A program made the position numbers and the translations under genes. A DNA stretch of 64,000 nucleotides, from NCBI GenBank assembly GCA_010909165.1, contig MU008177.1:992001-1056000 (forward strand). Reading direction: 5' to 3'. Origin of the DNA: Anthoceros angustus. Lineage: Eukaryota > Streptophyta > Anthocerotopsida > Anthocerotales > Anthocerotaceae. Of the stretch, positions 63,894-64,000 are shown piece after piece; the stretch's first letter is position 1; each line of letters starts with the position of its first letter. The notes under the pieces were generated by a model, which saw only the letters and a program-made list of their open reading frames with translations, searched no databases and was not told where the DNA came from.

Positions 63894-64000
63894 TGTTAAA
63901 TATGAAAGCACAAATTAGTTAGGGTCACTTATATGAATTGTCATTAAGGTTATGTATATAAAGAGACATAAACAATTTTGTTTAATTGCTTTCAATTATT
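63894..64000 (+). repeat. Copia-type LTR, copy 3 (cut by the window end)
   Basis: TGTTAAATATGAAAGCAC after the same polypurine tract, only about 540 bases from copy 2. It could be a tandem LTR array or a duplicated 3' end. Confidence 0.6.

Overview
The window is nuclear DNA from a land plant, most likely a fern, with a lycophyte or hornwort as alternatives. The telomere-type repeats are (CCCTAAA/TTTAGGG)n. There are several long PLS-class pentatricopeptide (PPR) RNA-editing factors whose DYW domains end in Gly-Arg-Pro instead of Asp-Tyr-Trp, a variant I know from lineages with U-to-C editing. Almost everything else is retroelement: Penelope-like, Ty1/copia, Ty3/gypsy, and an RNase H-bearing LINE of a kind not usual in seed plants. 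No tRNA, rRNA or prokaryotic gene was recognised.

Layout. 0.1-0.45 kb: a (GGGCCT)n array and two telomeric blocks. 0.43-8.3 kb: three copies of an endonuclease-deficient Penelope-like reverse transcriptase (minus strand), interleaved with copies of the 5' part of a copia element. A hammerhead ribozyme core lies at the 3' end of the first Penelope copy, and one strand of its stem I is telomeric repeat. 6.6-12.5 kb: the copia element proper, lacking most of its integrase, with an 86-bp telomeric block inside its RNase H region and an antisense membrane-protein-like ORF before the 3' LTR. 14.2-14.8 kb: a broken reverse transcriptase of another type. 15.4-30.5 kb: three large paralogous PPR genes on the minus strand (A, B, C). 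30.7-38.8 kb: shuffled gypsy fragments with PPR slivers and a PPR 5' fragment (D). 38.8-47.1 kb: a LINE region with a 13-bp target-site duplication, containing a gypsy segment. 47.2-52.4 kb: a broken PPR copy (E) and the most complete one (F). 53.6-64 kb: copia remnants, three copies of a DUF7869-like transposase gene, a PPR 5' fragment (G) and three short LTRs.

The PPR genes share one plan: a putative organelle-targeting N-terminus, an OSB-type PDF motif, leading PPRs, a variable number of nearly identical 102-residue PLS triplets (11, 7, 5 and 3 in A, B, C and F), then E domains and a DYW:GRP deaminase domain. Differences among triplets fall largely on the residues that set RNA base preference.

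Two patterns run across the whole window and affect every reading-frame statement. First, copies of the same element differ by loss of the middle base of CAG or CTG, giving CG, together with homopolymer shortening. This is what miscalling of CHG-methylated plant DNA by nanopore sequencing would give, so many frameshifts may not be real. Second, the elements are cut and rejoined at 5-14 bp microhomologies, which implies either template-switching rearrangement or a chimeric assembly. Raw reads are needed to tell which.
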